Shown: positions 5,373 to 12,923, numbered from the stretch's first letter. The stretch is 13,956 bases of DNA from Timaviella sp038204505 (GCA_038204505.1 JBBRCV010000149.1:1-13956), one strand, 5' to 3'. Notes: generated by a model not told the origin, from the sequence alone. Made by a program: numbers and translations.

Positions 5373-6144
5373 ACGTAAAATTATACAAATTTTGTCAGTA
5401 GAGTTGACCCTAGCAGTACCGTCAACTGAAGTGCAGTCCTTAATCAGGTTTAACTTAGAGATTAAAATGGACTCAACTCGTCAAGAGGATTCTTTAAGTC
5501 AATTATTCCAATCAGCTTGAGACTTCACTCAAATTCCGTCACCGTGAAATTAGACCTGTTGCTTTTTAACAGAAAAAATCTCTGAAAGCCTTACACCGTA
5601 TAGGTTGTAGCAGTCGGCAATGGAAATCGTCTGAAAAGCCTGATAGACTGGGTTTCACGGTTTTTTTAGCCTTATAAAGCAACAGGTCTATTAACTAATG
5701 CACTAGGAGAAAGATTGATAGCAAAGGAATAGCTTTAATCAACCCGCTCCGTGAGAGGTCGTAGCTCTGCGGTCTGAACTGTTCACATTAGAGGATTAAG
5801 ACACAATAGCTCAAGCAGCTTCTCAGTTCATATTATCGCAGGTGTTGGGTACTGGCTGAGCACAAGTTCATAGTCTGATGGCATGAATCAAAGCGCAATG
5901 AGTCTGAGAACTTTTGGAGATCATCAGTTGAAATAAACTTAATACCAGCACTGCGATCGATACTATTTAGAGCCAGAGACGGATATCGGAACTTCTAGGG
6001 TTCATTTTTTGTAATATCTAGATTCTTCTAATATCTGTTGAACGCCACGCGAGACAGAATTGTATTACACAAAGGTTCTTGATTCAGTACACATTAATCC
6101 ACACTCTCTATCTTGACCTAACGGGAAAATCGCCCGGCAGCAAG
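5373..6144. other. Long non-coding stretch with one MITE-like element
   Basis: No frame here looks coding; short frames such as a 17-codon ORF at 5467 have no support. Just after the upstream gene, AGTTGAC (5402-5408) and GTCAACT (5421-5427) could pair across a 12-base loop, but no T run follows. A 140-bp inverted-repeat element lies at 5551-5690. The rest, 5691-6144, is AT-rich without recognisable structure and ends at a Tn7-like left terminus. Confidence 0.5.
5551..5690. mobile_element. MITE-like element with 15-bp perfect terminal inverted repeats
   Basis: TAGACCTGTTGCTTT at 5551-5565 is exactly mirrored by AAAGCAACAGGTCTA at 5676-5690, and TAA follows inside each end after one mismatch. 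The element is 140 bp and has no coding capacity. The outermost TA on each side may be a TA target duplication, which would fit IS630/Tc1-mariner-type mobilisation, or may simply be part of the repeat. No related full-length insertion sequence is present in the window, so the parent family is not assigned. Confidence 0.65.
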
Positions 6145-6189
6145 TGTGGGTGAGCAAATAATGTGGCGCAATTAGCAAATTAGTGGCGC
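6145..6189 (+). repeat. Left terminal inverted repeat, two tandem sites
   Basis: Site one is TGAGCAAATAATGTGGCGCA (6151-6170) and site two is TTAGCAAATTAGTGGCGC (6172-6189). GCAAATTAGTGGCGC of site two is identical to the inverse of 7565-7579. The terminal six bases are TGTGGG, the same as those I recall for Tn7 itself. Confidence 0.75.
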
Positions 6190-6370
6190 GATTGCAATTT
6201 TTTACTCATTTTGTTGTTTTGGAAATAGTTGTACGTTCTCTAGCTATATGACGTTAGTGGAGGATAACAGGTTCAGGTTTGCCAAAGGTTTAGTTCAGGC
6301 GATATGCTCCATTGTCTTCGGGCGTACAAGGAAAGATAGAATAAACAGTATTCCAAGACTCAGAATTGAA

Positions 6371-6796
6371 ATGAACACGCAGCGCATCACGATCAATCTT
6401 CCAGAAGCTGTTTTCCGGCAATTGGTGCGGCTTGCTGAAGCCACTCATCAACCCGTCGAAGTTCTGGTGGCGCAAAGTGTGCTCAGTAATCTACCCCCGT
6501 CTGTCGATAGTGCCTCGCCTGATCTCCAGCCTGAGTTACTGAGAATGCAAAGCTTGACGAATGAGGCGTTACTGGCGATCGCTCAAGCTCAAGTTGAACC
6601 CAGTCAATACGAGCGTCAAACTGAACTTTTGGCAAAAAATGAAGACAGCCTGCTAACACCGCAGGAGCGGCAGGCTCTCGCTGCACTGAGACAAGCATCT
6701 GACCAACTGATGCTGCGTAAAGCCTACGCTTGGGCTTTGCTGCGATGGCGTGGACAACGGATTCCTCCCCTAAGAGAATTACCCTTACCGCTGTGA
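6371..6796 (+). CDS. RHH-like small protein paired with HNH nuclease
   Basis: A 141-residue product from the ATG at 6371: MNTQRITINLPEAVFRQLVRLAEATHQPVEVLVAQSVLSNLPPS. The first 45 residues have the strand-helix-helix pattern of ribbon-helix-helix proteins (RITINLPEAVFRQLVRLAEAT, then QPVEVLVAQSVL). The remainder is helical and ends LRKAYAWALLRWRGQRIPPLRELPLPL. The frame can extend to an ATG at 6248, but the added 41 residues look non-coding, so the internal start is preferred despite only a weak ribosome site. The stop codon overlaps the GTG of the nuclease gene as GTGA, which implies coupling. It could be an antitoxin-like or DNA-binding partner; that role is inferred from the pairing. Confidence 0.68.
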   Translation: MNTQRITINLPEAVFRQLVRLAEATHQPVEVLVAQSVLSNLPPSVDSASPDLQPELLRMQSLTNEALLAIAQAQVEPSQYERQTELLAKNEDSLLTPQERQALAALRQASDQLMLRKAYAWALLRWRGQRIPPLRELPLPL

Positions 6797-7215
6797 CTAT
6801 TCGGGAGACATTGCGGCGGCAAATCATTGAAAACTCAAACCATCGCTGTGAATATTGCAAAACTTCTTCACGACTGACTGGCACACCGTTAGTAATGGAA
6901 CACATTTTGCCGCGCTCACTGGGCGGAAGTGACGATCGCGAAAACCTGGCTGCCTCCTGCTACCGCTGCAACGAGTTTAAGGGAGCAAAGACTGATGCGA
7001 TTGATCCTGAAACTGGACAGCTTGCGCCACTGTTCCATCCTCGAAGGCAAGTCTGGGCTGAACATTTCGCCTGGGTGAATGGTGGAACACACGTGATTGG
7101 AATTACACCAACAGGACGAGCCACAGTCATTGCATTGCGGCTCAACAATGACAATCAGGTCGAGGCGCGATCGATTTGGATTGAGTTTGGCTGGCATCCT
7201 CCAGCAGATGAGTGA
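6793..7215 (+). CDS. HNH endonuclease domain protein
   Basis: A 140-residue protein from the GTG at 6793, MTIRETLRRQIIENSNHRCEYCKTS. The HNH (beta-beta-alpha metal) fold is clear: zinc-type CEYC at residues 19-22, MEHILPRSLGG with His37, the ENLAASCYRCN helix with Asn51 and the second CxxC at 56-59, then NEFKGAKT. The C-terminal half (LFHPRRQVWAEHFAWVNGGTHVIGITPTGRATVIALRLNND) is typical of the small cyanobacterial HNH proteins that follow a short RHH-like gene. Such enzymes nick or cut DNA using a divalent metal; the substrate here is unknown. Longer starts exist at 6730 (TTG) and 6745 (ATG) but would overlap the upstream gene by more than 50 bases. Confidence 0.87.
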   Translation: MTIRETLRRQIIENSNHRCEYCKTSSRLTGTPLVMEHILPRSLGGSDDRENLAASCYRCNEFKGAKTDAIDPETGQLAPLFHPRRQVWAEHFAWVNGGTHVIGITPTGRATVIALRLNNDNQVEARSIWIEFGWHPPADE

Positions 7216-7260
7216 TTGTCTGACAGCGTAGTCAGTTAGGGTATCACGTTGGGGCTTGAG

Positions 7261-7281
7261 GGCGTAGGAAAGCCTAACGCC
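7261..7281 (+). terminator. Hairpin downstream of the HNH gene, terminator-like but without T run
   Basis: GGCGT-AGG pairs with CCT-ACGCC around an AAAG loop, with one bulged A on the 3' side, starting 46 bases after the HNH stop codon. No T tract follows, so an intrinsic terminator is only possible, and it may simply stabilise the transcript end. Confidence 0.35.
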
Positions 7282-7355
7282 AGTATCTGCCTGAGAAATT
7301 ACAGTAGCAGGCTCTAAAAATCTTGTTTGTTCAAGCCTCCAGCGATCGAAATATA

Positions 7356-7701
7356 TGCGCCATTGATTTGCTCATATTTTGGTGTTCATAGTTCTGTAAA
7401 AAAGCGATCGCACACGATTTATACCAAATCTTCAATTCACGAAGCTTGAAAAGCGTTATGTAGCATAACTTTCAGCGGTCATAAATTTGCGCCATCAACT
7501 TGCTAGTATTTTACAGGGAAGAATTTCGTTAAGCTTGATTTTTGGCTTTGAGAAGAATAAAATTGCGCCACTAATTTGCAAATAAGCCTTAGAAGGCTTA
7601 AGAGAGTAGAAATCCTGAAAGCTTTTAAGAAAAAGGGTTTTAGCCTCCAAGAGACTGCACCACTGATTTGCTAGTTGCGCCATATCATTTGCTCATCTAT
7701 A
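7356..7701 (-). repeat. Right end array: five inverted sites
   Basis: Read on the minus strand from 7701 inward, the sites are 7675-7695 and 7657-7673 (the terminal repeat), 7563-7579, 7487-7503 and 7356-7375. On the plus strand they read, for example, TTGCGCCACTAATTTGC and TGCGCCATTGATTTGCTCAT. All five face the same way and oppose the left-end pair. Spacing grows inward. The region between the HNH gene and this end has no other gene; a minus-strand frame at 7495-7683 crosses the repeats and is not credible. Confidence 0.72.
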
Positions 7702-7804
7702 GCTGCGATAGGATAAAGTCACTCCTCTCGTCTCCTGTGTCTTAGTTTTCTAATCACAGGGTAACAAGAGAAGAGCTTTTATACTTCTCAGACATCCTCT
7801 GACT

Positions 7805-8329
7805 GTGCCTCAATCCTTGCCTCTAATCTTGACGCTTAAACTGGATCAACCGACATTTGAGTTCTTCGATCGCCTCCGTCAGCAGTATTTTCCGCCTGCA
7901 AAGAACTTTCTATCTGCTCACGTAACTCTTTTCCATGCATTACCAGGTGAACAGGAACAGCAGATTCAACGACTTCTCCAGGATCTCTGCTCAGATACAC
8001 CTGTTTTGTCTCTCACCTTTCCAGGGCTACGTTTTCTAGGGCGAGGGGTGGCGGCGGAAGTGAGTTCTCCAGTCCTAGTTCATCTGCAACAGCAGCTTGT
8101 AGTTGGGTGGATGCCTTGGCTGACCCGGCAAGATCAACAGCGCTACCGACCTCACATTACCTTGCAGAACAAAGTCACTCCAGAGGTAGCGCGTGAGTTG
8201 TACGATCGGCTGAACCTTGAATGGCAATGTTTTTCAGGTAAAGGAGAAGGGCTTTTGCTTTGGTACTATAAAGGTGGAGAGTGGGAAATGGCGAGCGAAT
8301 TCCCTTTTTTAGGATCTAAGATGCTTTAA
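7805..8329 (+). CDS. 2'-5' RNA ligase / 2H phosphoesterase family protein
   Basis: A 174-residue soluble protein of the usual length for the 2H phosphoesterase superfamily. Both signature HxT motifs are present and intact: HVTL at residues 39-42 and HITL at 117-120, the latter in the context RYRPHITLQNKV. Such enzymes act on 2',3'-cyclic phosphates or 2'-5' linkages of RNA or nucleotides; bacterial members often have no proven physiological role. The start is taken as the GTG at 7805, because no ATG fits before the conserved core. No good ribosome binding site is visible, so the N-terminus is uncertain. It lies 104 bases beyond the right end of the HNH-bearing element, so it probably belongs to the older chromosome. 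Confidence 0.85.
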   Translation: MPQSLPLILTLKLDQPTFEFFDRLRQQYFPPAKNFLSAHVTLFHALPGEQEQQIQRLLQDLCSDTPVLSLTFPGLRFLGRGVAAEVSSPVLVHLQQQLVVGWMPWLTRQDQQRYRPHITLQNKVTPEVARELYDRLNLEWQCFSGKGEGLLLWYYKGGEWEMASEFPFLGSKML

Positions 8330-8620
8330 TCCTCATTCGTTATGTAAGAGCAGACAGGTGGTTTAGATTTGTGTGTACTGAGTTTTCGGTAGTGCTTCAA
8401 AGAATTGTGGGATAAGTGACGATGTCTTGCCAAGACCAGGGTCGCTCTGTTAGTTTTGCTCGTCGAGCCACCGTTGTTTTAAATTGGCTATGCTGCCAGA
8501 TCCAATTGAAGTAGATCATGACTGATCGGGTCGTCACTCTCGTTTGTTCCCACATCTTGCCAAATTTATTCTGCCGTCGATGCCACTTTCCAGCCTGCTG
8601 CCTGACTAGGCACTATTTGA
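8330..8620. other. Non-coding stretch, probably decayed upstream part of the glycosyltransferase
   Basis: No intact gene was seen. Just before the preserved glycosyltransferase frame, a short run translating to FQPAA (about 8588-8602) might correspond to the interdomain segment of such enzymes, followed by stops. The rest shows no recognisable match. TCTTGCCAAGA near 8424 is a short palindrome of no clear meaning. Confidence 0.35.
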
Positions 8621-9061
8621 AGTATCGGACAGTTCCTCTCCCCGCTTAAATCATTATCCTTTCAGCAACGCCAGGAAGCTTTACCGGAGACCGTCTTCAT
8701 GATGGACTTAATTCCCCATTCCTGGCTCTTTCCGCGAGTTGCGGCTGTCATCCATCGTAGTGGTGTAGGGACGACAGCCGCAGGTCTCAGGGCAGGTGTT
8801 CCGGCGATCGTGATTCCGTTCTTTGGCGATCAGTTATTTTGGGGGCAGCTCATCGCAAAATTAGGCGTTGGTCCAGAACCAATTCCTTGTCTGCAACTTA
8901 CGGTTGAACGACTTGCTCAAGCAATTCAAACGGCTGTGACCGATCAAGCGATGCGGCAACGGGCAGCTCATCTGGGGATGAAAATCCGAGCTGAGAATGG
9001 AATTGCCCGCGCAGTTGCTGTCGCGCAAGAAATCGAAAAATGCGGGGCGGTCTGCCGATGA
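8621..9061 (+). pseudogene. C-terminal remnant of a GT1 sterol/macrolide-type glycosyltransferase
   Basis: The frame is open from a stop at 8618 to 9061, and the conserved part begins at LPETVFMMDLIPHSWLFPRVAAVIHRSGVGTTAAGLRAGVPAIVIPFFGDQLFWGQ. This is the nucleotide-sugar donor site of GT1 enzymes: the HRSGVGTTAAGLRAGVP loop, normally HHGGAGT, and PFFGDQLFW. It is followed by GVGPEPIPCLQLTVERLAQAIQTAV. Family members have about 400-450 residues, with an N-terminal acceptor domain. Only roughly the last 140 codons remain, and no N-terminal domain lies upstream. An ATG at 8699 could start a fragment, but it would begin in the middle of a strand. The remnant is therefore most likely non-functional. 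Confidence 0.75.
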
Positions 9062-9286
9062 CTCAAGGCAATATTATCAGGCGGTCAATGTATTACAACT
9101 TTTCCTAAAGCCGTACTCTAAAGAGTAATGAGCAAGCAAAGATTAAGTGCTTCAACGTTTGCATATCTTGTGTAAATCTGTTCATATCACATTCGCTAAC
9201 AGTCTTTATGAATGCGATCGCTCACCAGCACTAATGTGGATCAAGGCGATTCACAAGTCAGCCTCCGCAACGCAACAAAAGACAAC

Positions 9287-10216
9287 CTAAATTGCCACAT
9301 CTTCCCAGTAAGGCGGACTGCCAAATCGTTTTACCAAGAAATCAATAAACGCCTTGACCCGTAGCGAATGCCGACGATTCGATAAATAGAGCGCGTAGAT
9401 GCCCAGGTCAATCTCAGATTGTGGCTGTACTTGAAAATCTGTCAGTACTGCCTGTAGCCTACCCGCTCGAATATCCTCGCCAATTAACCAGGTGGGCATT
9501 AGCACCAGTCCTGTCCCATCTAAGCAAACCTGCCGCAATACCTCTGAATGGTTGCTTGCCAATGAACCCGTGATGCTCACCTGACATACCTCAGCACCGT
9601 TCTGGAATTGCCAAATATTCGACCCAGACATATAGGTGAATAACAAACAATTGTGCTCCGTTAACTCATGCGGATGGCTGGGCTTGCCGTGGCGATCGAA
9701 ATAATCTGGACTGCCACACACGAGACGGGTATGCGAGGCAAGCTTTCGCACAATCCAAGTGGCACCAGAGCGATCGAGATTACCAATGCGAATCACAATG
9801 TCCAACTCTTCTTCGACGGGATTGGATAAACTGTCGCTTAAGCGCAAGTCGAGTCGCACTTCGGGACAACTCACCAGAAAATCGTGAATGATGGGCGCAA
9901 CGTGGAGCCGCCCAAAGGCAACAGGCAGACTCACCTTCAACAAGCCCCGTGGAATCTCGCCTTCTGTGACAGAGAGATTAGCTTCTTCAACATCCTGTAG
10001 AATCTGCACTGCTTTGTCGTAATACTTGCGACCTTGGGGTGTGAGCGTAATGCTGCGCGTCGATCGATTTAGCAACTGAGTATTCAGCAACCGTTCCAGC
10101 GAATTAACTTGACGATTCACTGAAGAAACCGCTACTTTCAACTGCCGTGCCGCTTCGGAAAAGCTTTCCGCTTCAACGACTTTAACAAAAGCCCGCATTG
10201 CTGCAAATTGATCCAT
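9287..10216 (-). CDS. LysR-family transcriptional regulator
   Basis: A 309-residue protein of standard LysR length. The winged HTH is N-terminal (MDQFAAMRAFVKVVEAESFSEAARQLKVAVSSVNRQVNSLERLLNTQLLNRSTRSITLTPQG, residues 1-62). A linker helix and a periplasmic-binding-like effector domain from about residue 90 follow (GLLKVSLPVAFGRLHVAPIIHDFLVSCPEVRLDLRLSD ... GTGLVLMPTWLIGEDIRAGRLQAVL). It resembles the DhcR/PgrR-like subgroup that regulates nearby oxidoreductases. The gene is divergent from the FrnE-like gene, with a 133-base region between the chosen starts that contains a 19-bp dyad of LysR-box type (T-N11-A). It probably controls the adjacent redox operon and itself. The effector is unknown. 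Confidence 0.93.
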   Translation of the reverse strand: MDQFAAMRAFVKVVEAESFSEAARQLKVAVSSVNRQVNSLERLLNTQLLNRSTRSITLTPQGRKYYDKAVQILQDVEEANLSVTEGEIPRGLLKVSLPVAFGRLHVAPIIHDFLVSCPEVRLDLRLSDSLSNPVEEELDIVIRIGNLDRSGATWIVRKLASHTRLVCGSPDYFDRHGKPSHPHELTEHNCLLFTYMSGSNIWQFQNGAEVCQVSITGSLASNHSEVLRQVCLDGTGLVLMPTWLIGEDIRAGRLQAVLTDFQVQPQSEIDLGIYALYLSNRRHSLRVKAFIDFLVKRFGSPPYWEDVAI

Positions 10217-10279
10217 CCTGGTAATTGGCTCTTATCTTTGCAAAAAACGCAAAGGTGTTTAGCATAAAGGCTATATTAT

Positions 10280-10298
10280 CATTCATTCTGAATGAATG
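10280..10298. promoter_or_regulatory. 19-bp perfect dyad, candidate LysR box
   Basis: CATTCATTCTGAATGAATG is a perfect inverted repeat of nine-base arms around one central base. It contains the T-N11-A core (TCATTCTGAATGA) expected for LysR regulators. It lies 51 bases upstream of the preferred start of the FrnE-like gene and 64 bases from the LysR start. A weaker TTTGC/GCAAA inverted pair lies about 25 bases closer to the regulator and might be a second half-site. An AT-rich TATATT at 10272-10277 may be a promoter -10 element. Confidence 0.6.
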
Positions 10299-10349
10299 TA
10301 TGGTGAGAGGATCAGCAATTTAGTGGCAACCCCAACTGAGGAAACACTT

Positions 10350-10994
10350 ATGACGTTAACCATTGAAATCACTTCAGACTTTATCTGCCCGTGGTGTTGG
10401 GTTGCCGATGCCCGACTCAATCAAGCGATAGCACAACTCAAGCCTTCCGTTGAGATTAAGCGCATCTGGCATCCATTCGAGCTAAATCCAACGATGCCTG
10501 TTTCAGGCATCGATCGCCAAACCTATCGTTCCAATAAATTTGGCAGTTGGGAATACTCCCAATCTTTAGACGCTCAGACTATCCAGGCAACTGCAAATGA
10601 TGGGATTGAGTTTCGCTATGACTTGATGCAGGTGACACCCAATACTCTCAAAGCCCATCGTCTGACCTGGTTAGCGGCTCAAGCAGGTAAAGCCACCGAG
10701 ATGGGTCAGCGGATTCTCAAGGCTTACTTTGGTGAAGGACAGGATATTACCCAAATTGAAGTTCTAGCCCAACTCGCGGCTGAAGTTGGGCTAGAGGCTG
10801 ATGCTGTGACAGCCTTTTTAACTTCAACTCAAGGGGTGGAGGAAGTCAAAGCACTAGAGCAGCAGGCAACAAGCCGCAATATTCGCGGTGTACCGAATAT
10901 CAAAATTGGCAAGGAGATGATTGTCGGTGCTCAAAGTGTTGATGTCTTTTTGAGCGCTTTGCAAACCGCAGTCAATGAGCGACAACCCGTTTAA
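10350..10994 (+). CDS. FrnE/DsbA-family thiol oxidoreductase
   Basis: A 214-residue protein from the ATG at 10350, preceded by GAGGAAA at a good spacing. A longer frame opens at 10296, but it runs through the operator dyad and is not supported. The thioredoxin-fold active site C-P-W-C is at residues 13-16 (SDFICPWCWVADARL), with the cis-proline loop GVPNIKIG near residue 183 and a helical insertion between. There is no signal peptide, so it acts in the cytoplasm, like FrnE of polyketide producers and of Deinococcus, where it is linked to disulfide exchange and oxidative stress. It is the first gene of an operon: the next gene starts 24 bases after its stop. Confidence 0.9.
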   Translation: MTLTIEITSDFICPWCWVADARLNQAIAQLKPSVEIKRIWHPFELNPTMPVSGIDRQTYRSNKFGSWEYSQSLDAQTIQATANDGIEFRYDLMQVTPNTLKAHRLTWLAAQAGKATEMGQRILKAYFGEGQDITQIEVLAQLAAEVGLEADAVTAFLTSTQGVEEVKALEQQATSRNIRGVPNIKIGKEMIVGAQSVDVFLSALQTAVNERQPV

Positions 10995-11018
10995 GAGGAC
11001 TCTTTCAAGGAGAATGCC

Positions 11019-12203
11019 ATGAACACCCTCAAAGATACAGACAACCGTGCCATCGTCATCGGCGGCTCACTCGGCGGATTGTTTGCTGGGATACTGCTCC
11101 GCTCGATCGGGTGGCAGGTTGATATCTACGAACGCTCGGCTCATGATCTCGACAGTCGAGGCGGTGGGGTTGTGCTTCAGCCTAATGTGGTGGAAGCGTT
11201 TCAACGAGCAGGGATTGAAACTCAAGCCCTTGGTGTCGTGGCGCATGAACGCTATTACTTGAACCCGGATGGCAGCATTGCTCAACCCATGCCGATGCGT
11301 CAAATGCTTACTTCTTGGAATTTGTTGTATGGCTCTATACGACGACATTTTCCCGCTGAGAATTACCATACGGCTAAACAATTAAGCGTTATTCAACAGG
11401 AAAGTGAGCAGGTAACAGCGACCTTCACCGATGGAACTTTCGCCACGGCAGATTTACTCATTGGCGCGGATGGACCGAACTCGACGGTGCGACATCAGTT
11501 TCTACCCAATGCCCACTATCACTATGCTGGGTATGTCGCCTATCGAGGACTGGTCAACGAAGCTGATCTAGATGCAGAATCTGCCGCTCTTTTTACAGAG
11601 CGATTTGTGTTCTACCAATTTCCGAATTCTCACATTCTTCAATATGTGATCCCTGGTGAAGGTGAATCTCTAGAGCCTGGAAAACGCCGCTTTAACTGGG
11701 TTTGGTATGTTAATTATGATGAGGTAACAGAACTACCCCGCATTCTGACTGACAAAAATGGCAGACAGCGAGACTACTCCGTTCCACCGGCGCTGTTATC
11801 TCCTGCTATTGAACAAGAGATGCGATCGTATGCTGATACTGTTCTATCTCCCCCCTTCCAAAAGCTGGTTGCAGCAACCCCAGAGCCATTTGTCCAGGCA
11901 ATTTTAGATCTAGGAGTGCCGCAAATGACGTTTGGACAGGTGGCACTCATGGGCGATGCTGCTTTTATTCCGCGTCCGCACACAGCAGCGAGTACCGCCA
12001 AAGCAGCAGCCAATGCGATCGCCTTAGCCAAGGCTCTCGTCAAGCACAACCACAACGTCATCAGAGCGCTGAAAAGCTGGGAACCGCTTCAGCTTGCTTA
12101 CGGCAACCAACTCATCGCGTCAGGTCAACAACTGGGCGATCGTTCTCAATTTAGTCATGGAACCAGTCGATTCGGTGAAAAGCTGACGGTTCTTGAGAAA
12201 TGA
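11019..12203 (+). CDS. FAD-dependent aromatic-type monooxygenase
   Basis: A 394-residue class A flavin monooxygenase, complete. The FAD fingerprints are all present: the Rossmann motif IVIGGSLGGLFAGILLRSIGWQVDIYER (from residue 12), the GADGPNS (DG) motif near residue 149, and the GDAAFIPRPHTAASTAKAAANA motif near residue 312. The RPH and alpha-helix pattern resembles 2,6-dihydroxypyridine 3-hydroxylase and related salicylate-hydroxylase-like enzymes, which use NAD(P)H and O2 to hydroxylate aromatic rings. The actual substrate is unknown. AAGGAG lies six to seven bases before the ATG. The gene sits between the FrnE-like gene and the TMEM175-like gene on the same strand with short gaps, so all three are probably co-transcribed. 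Confidence 0.92.
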   Translation: MNTLKDTDNRAIVIGGSLGGLFAGILLRSIGWQVDIYERSAHDLDSRGGGVVLQPNVVEAFQRAGIETQALGVVAHERYYLNPDGSIAQPMPMRQMLTSWNLLYGSIRRHFPAENYHTAKQLSVIQQESEQVTATFTDGTFATADLLIGADGPNSTVRHQFLPNAHYHYAGYVAYRGLVNEADLDAESAALFTERFVFYQFPNSHILQYVIPGEGESLEPGKRRFNWVWYVNYDEVTELPRILTDKNGRQRDYSVPPALLSPAIEQEMRSYADTVLSPPFQKLVAATPEPFVQAILDLGVPQMTFGQVALMGDAAFIPRPHTAASTAKAAANAIALAKALVKHNHNVIRALKSWEPLQLAYGNQLIASGQQLGDRSQFSHGTSRFGEKLTVLEK

Positions 12204-12251
12204 TTCAAGGGTTTGAATGAGGGCAATCGTTTATTACTTCAGGAGGCTAAA

Positions 12252-12923
12252 GTGTCGCAAGAAGATATAAGACCAGTTTCTCTAATGAGCCTCAATCGGT
12301 TTGAGGCATTTAGCGATGGAGTCTTCGCGATCGCGGTCACGTTGCTTGTGATTGAAATTAAGGCTCCTGACTTAGCGAATGCAACATCAGCAGAAGCCGT
12401 CACGAAGCTTCTCCAAACCTTTCCCCATGTTTTAAGCTACATGACCAGCTTCATTGTCATTGGGGTGATTTGGATTAACCACCATGCCCTGTTCCATTTC
12501 CTCAAGCGAGTCGATCGCACGGTTTTGGTAATCAACTTGCTGCTGTTAATGTGTGTGGCATTCATTCCCTATCCCACAGCCCTGATCGGAGAGTTTGGCT
12601 CATCGTTACCTGTGGTGGCTTTCTATGGACTGTCGTTGGCACTGACTGGATTTGTCTACAACGCGCTCTGGTTTTATGTCGTCCATCGTTACATCCTCAG
12701 TGAGGAATTGTTTCACCAAAAAGCCATTCGGAAAGCGACCATTTGGAGTTTGAGCTATCCAATTTTGTACCTGTTTGCTGCAGGCTCGGCATTGATCAGT
12801 CTTAACTTGAGTATTGTGCTTTACGTTCTCATTCCCTTATTTTATTTGCTGCCTGGAATCATCGATAGACAATTGCTTGAGAAGTTGGAAGCGCAATCGA
12901 TGCAGAAGTCTGATACCCACTAA
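12252..12923 (+). CDS. TMEM175/DUF1211-family membrane protein, potential K+ channel
   Basis: A 223-residue protein from the GTG at 12252, which AGGAGG precedes by five bases. A TTG at 12213 would add 13 unsupported residues. The TMEM175 signature RFEAFSDGVFAIAVTLLVIEI occupies residues 16-36, in the first of about six membrane helices; further helices lie around 57-80, 90-112, 118-140, 163-185 and 187-206. A single six-helix unit is the bacterial form; characterised members form tetrameric, leak-type potassium channels using the FSD motif. There is no link to the monooxygenase's chemistry beyond operon position. The charged C-terminus faces the cytoplasm (inference). Confidence 0.88.
   Translation: MSQEDIRPVSLMSLNRFEAFSDGVFAIAVTLLVIEIKAPDLANATSAEAVTKLLQTFPHVLSYMTSFIVIGVIWINHHALFHFLKRVDRTVLVINLLLLMCVAFIPYPTALIGEFGSSLPVVAFYGLSLALTGFVYNALWFYVVHRYILSEELFHQKAIRKATIWSLSYPILYLFAAGSALISLNLSIVLYVLIPLFYLLPGIIDRQLLEKLEAQSMQKSDTH

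Larger units (their letters stand above)
6145..7701. mobile_element. Non-autonomous Tn7-like unit carrying an RHH/HNH gene pair
   Basis: The left end begins TGTGGG, then TGAGCAAATAATGTGGCGCA and ATTAGCAAATTAGTGGCGC. The inverse of the right end begins TATAGA, then TGAGCAAATGATATGGCGCA and ACTAGCAAATCAGTGGTGC. Over 45 aligned positions there are eight differences, all transitions. Each terminus is a pair of related sites (core GCAAATNAGTGGCGCAA). The right end has three more sites facing the same way at 7563-7579, 7487-7503 and 7356-7375. Asymmetric arrays of TnsB sites are characteristic of Tn7-like transposons, whose ends also start TGT. No transposase, tnsC or tniQ is inside. No clear 5-bp duplication is seen (GCAAG left, GCTGC right). 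Confidence 0.72.

Noticed and set aside
5691..6144. Possible tracrRNA or CRISPR remnant next to CAST-like sites
   Set aside because: No regularly spaced repeats, no anti-repeat and no cas gene; nothing beyond AT-rich sequence.
6248..6370. N-terminal extension of the RHH-like gene
   Set aside because: The extra 41 residues show no pattern and the conserved RHH strand starts directly after the internal ATG.
7495..7683. Minus-strand 62-codon frame
   Set aside because: It lies across the right-end repeat array and has an unconvincing composition.
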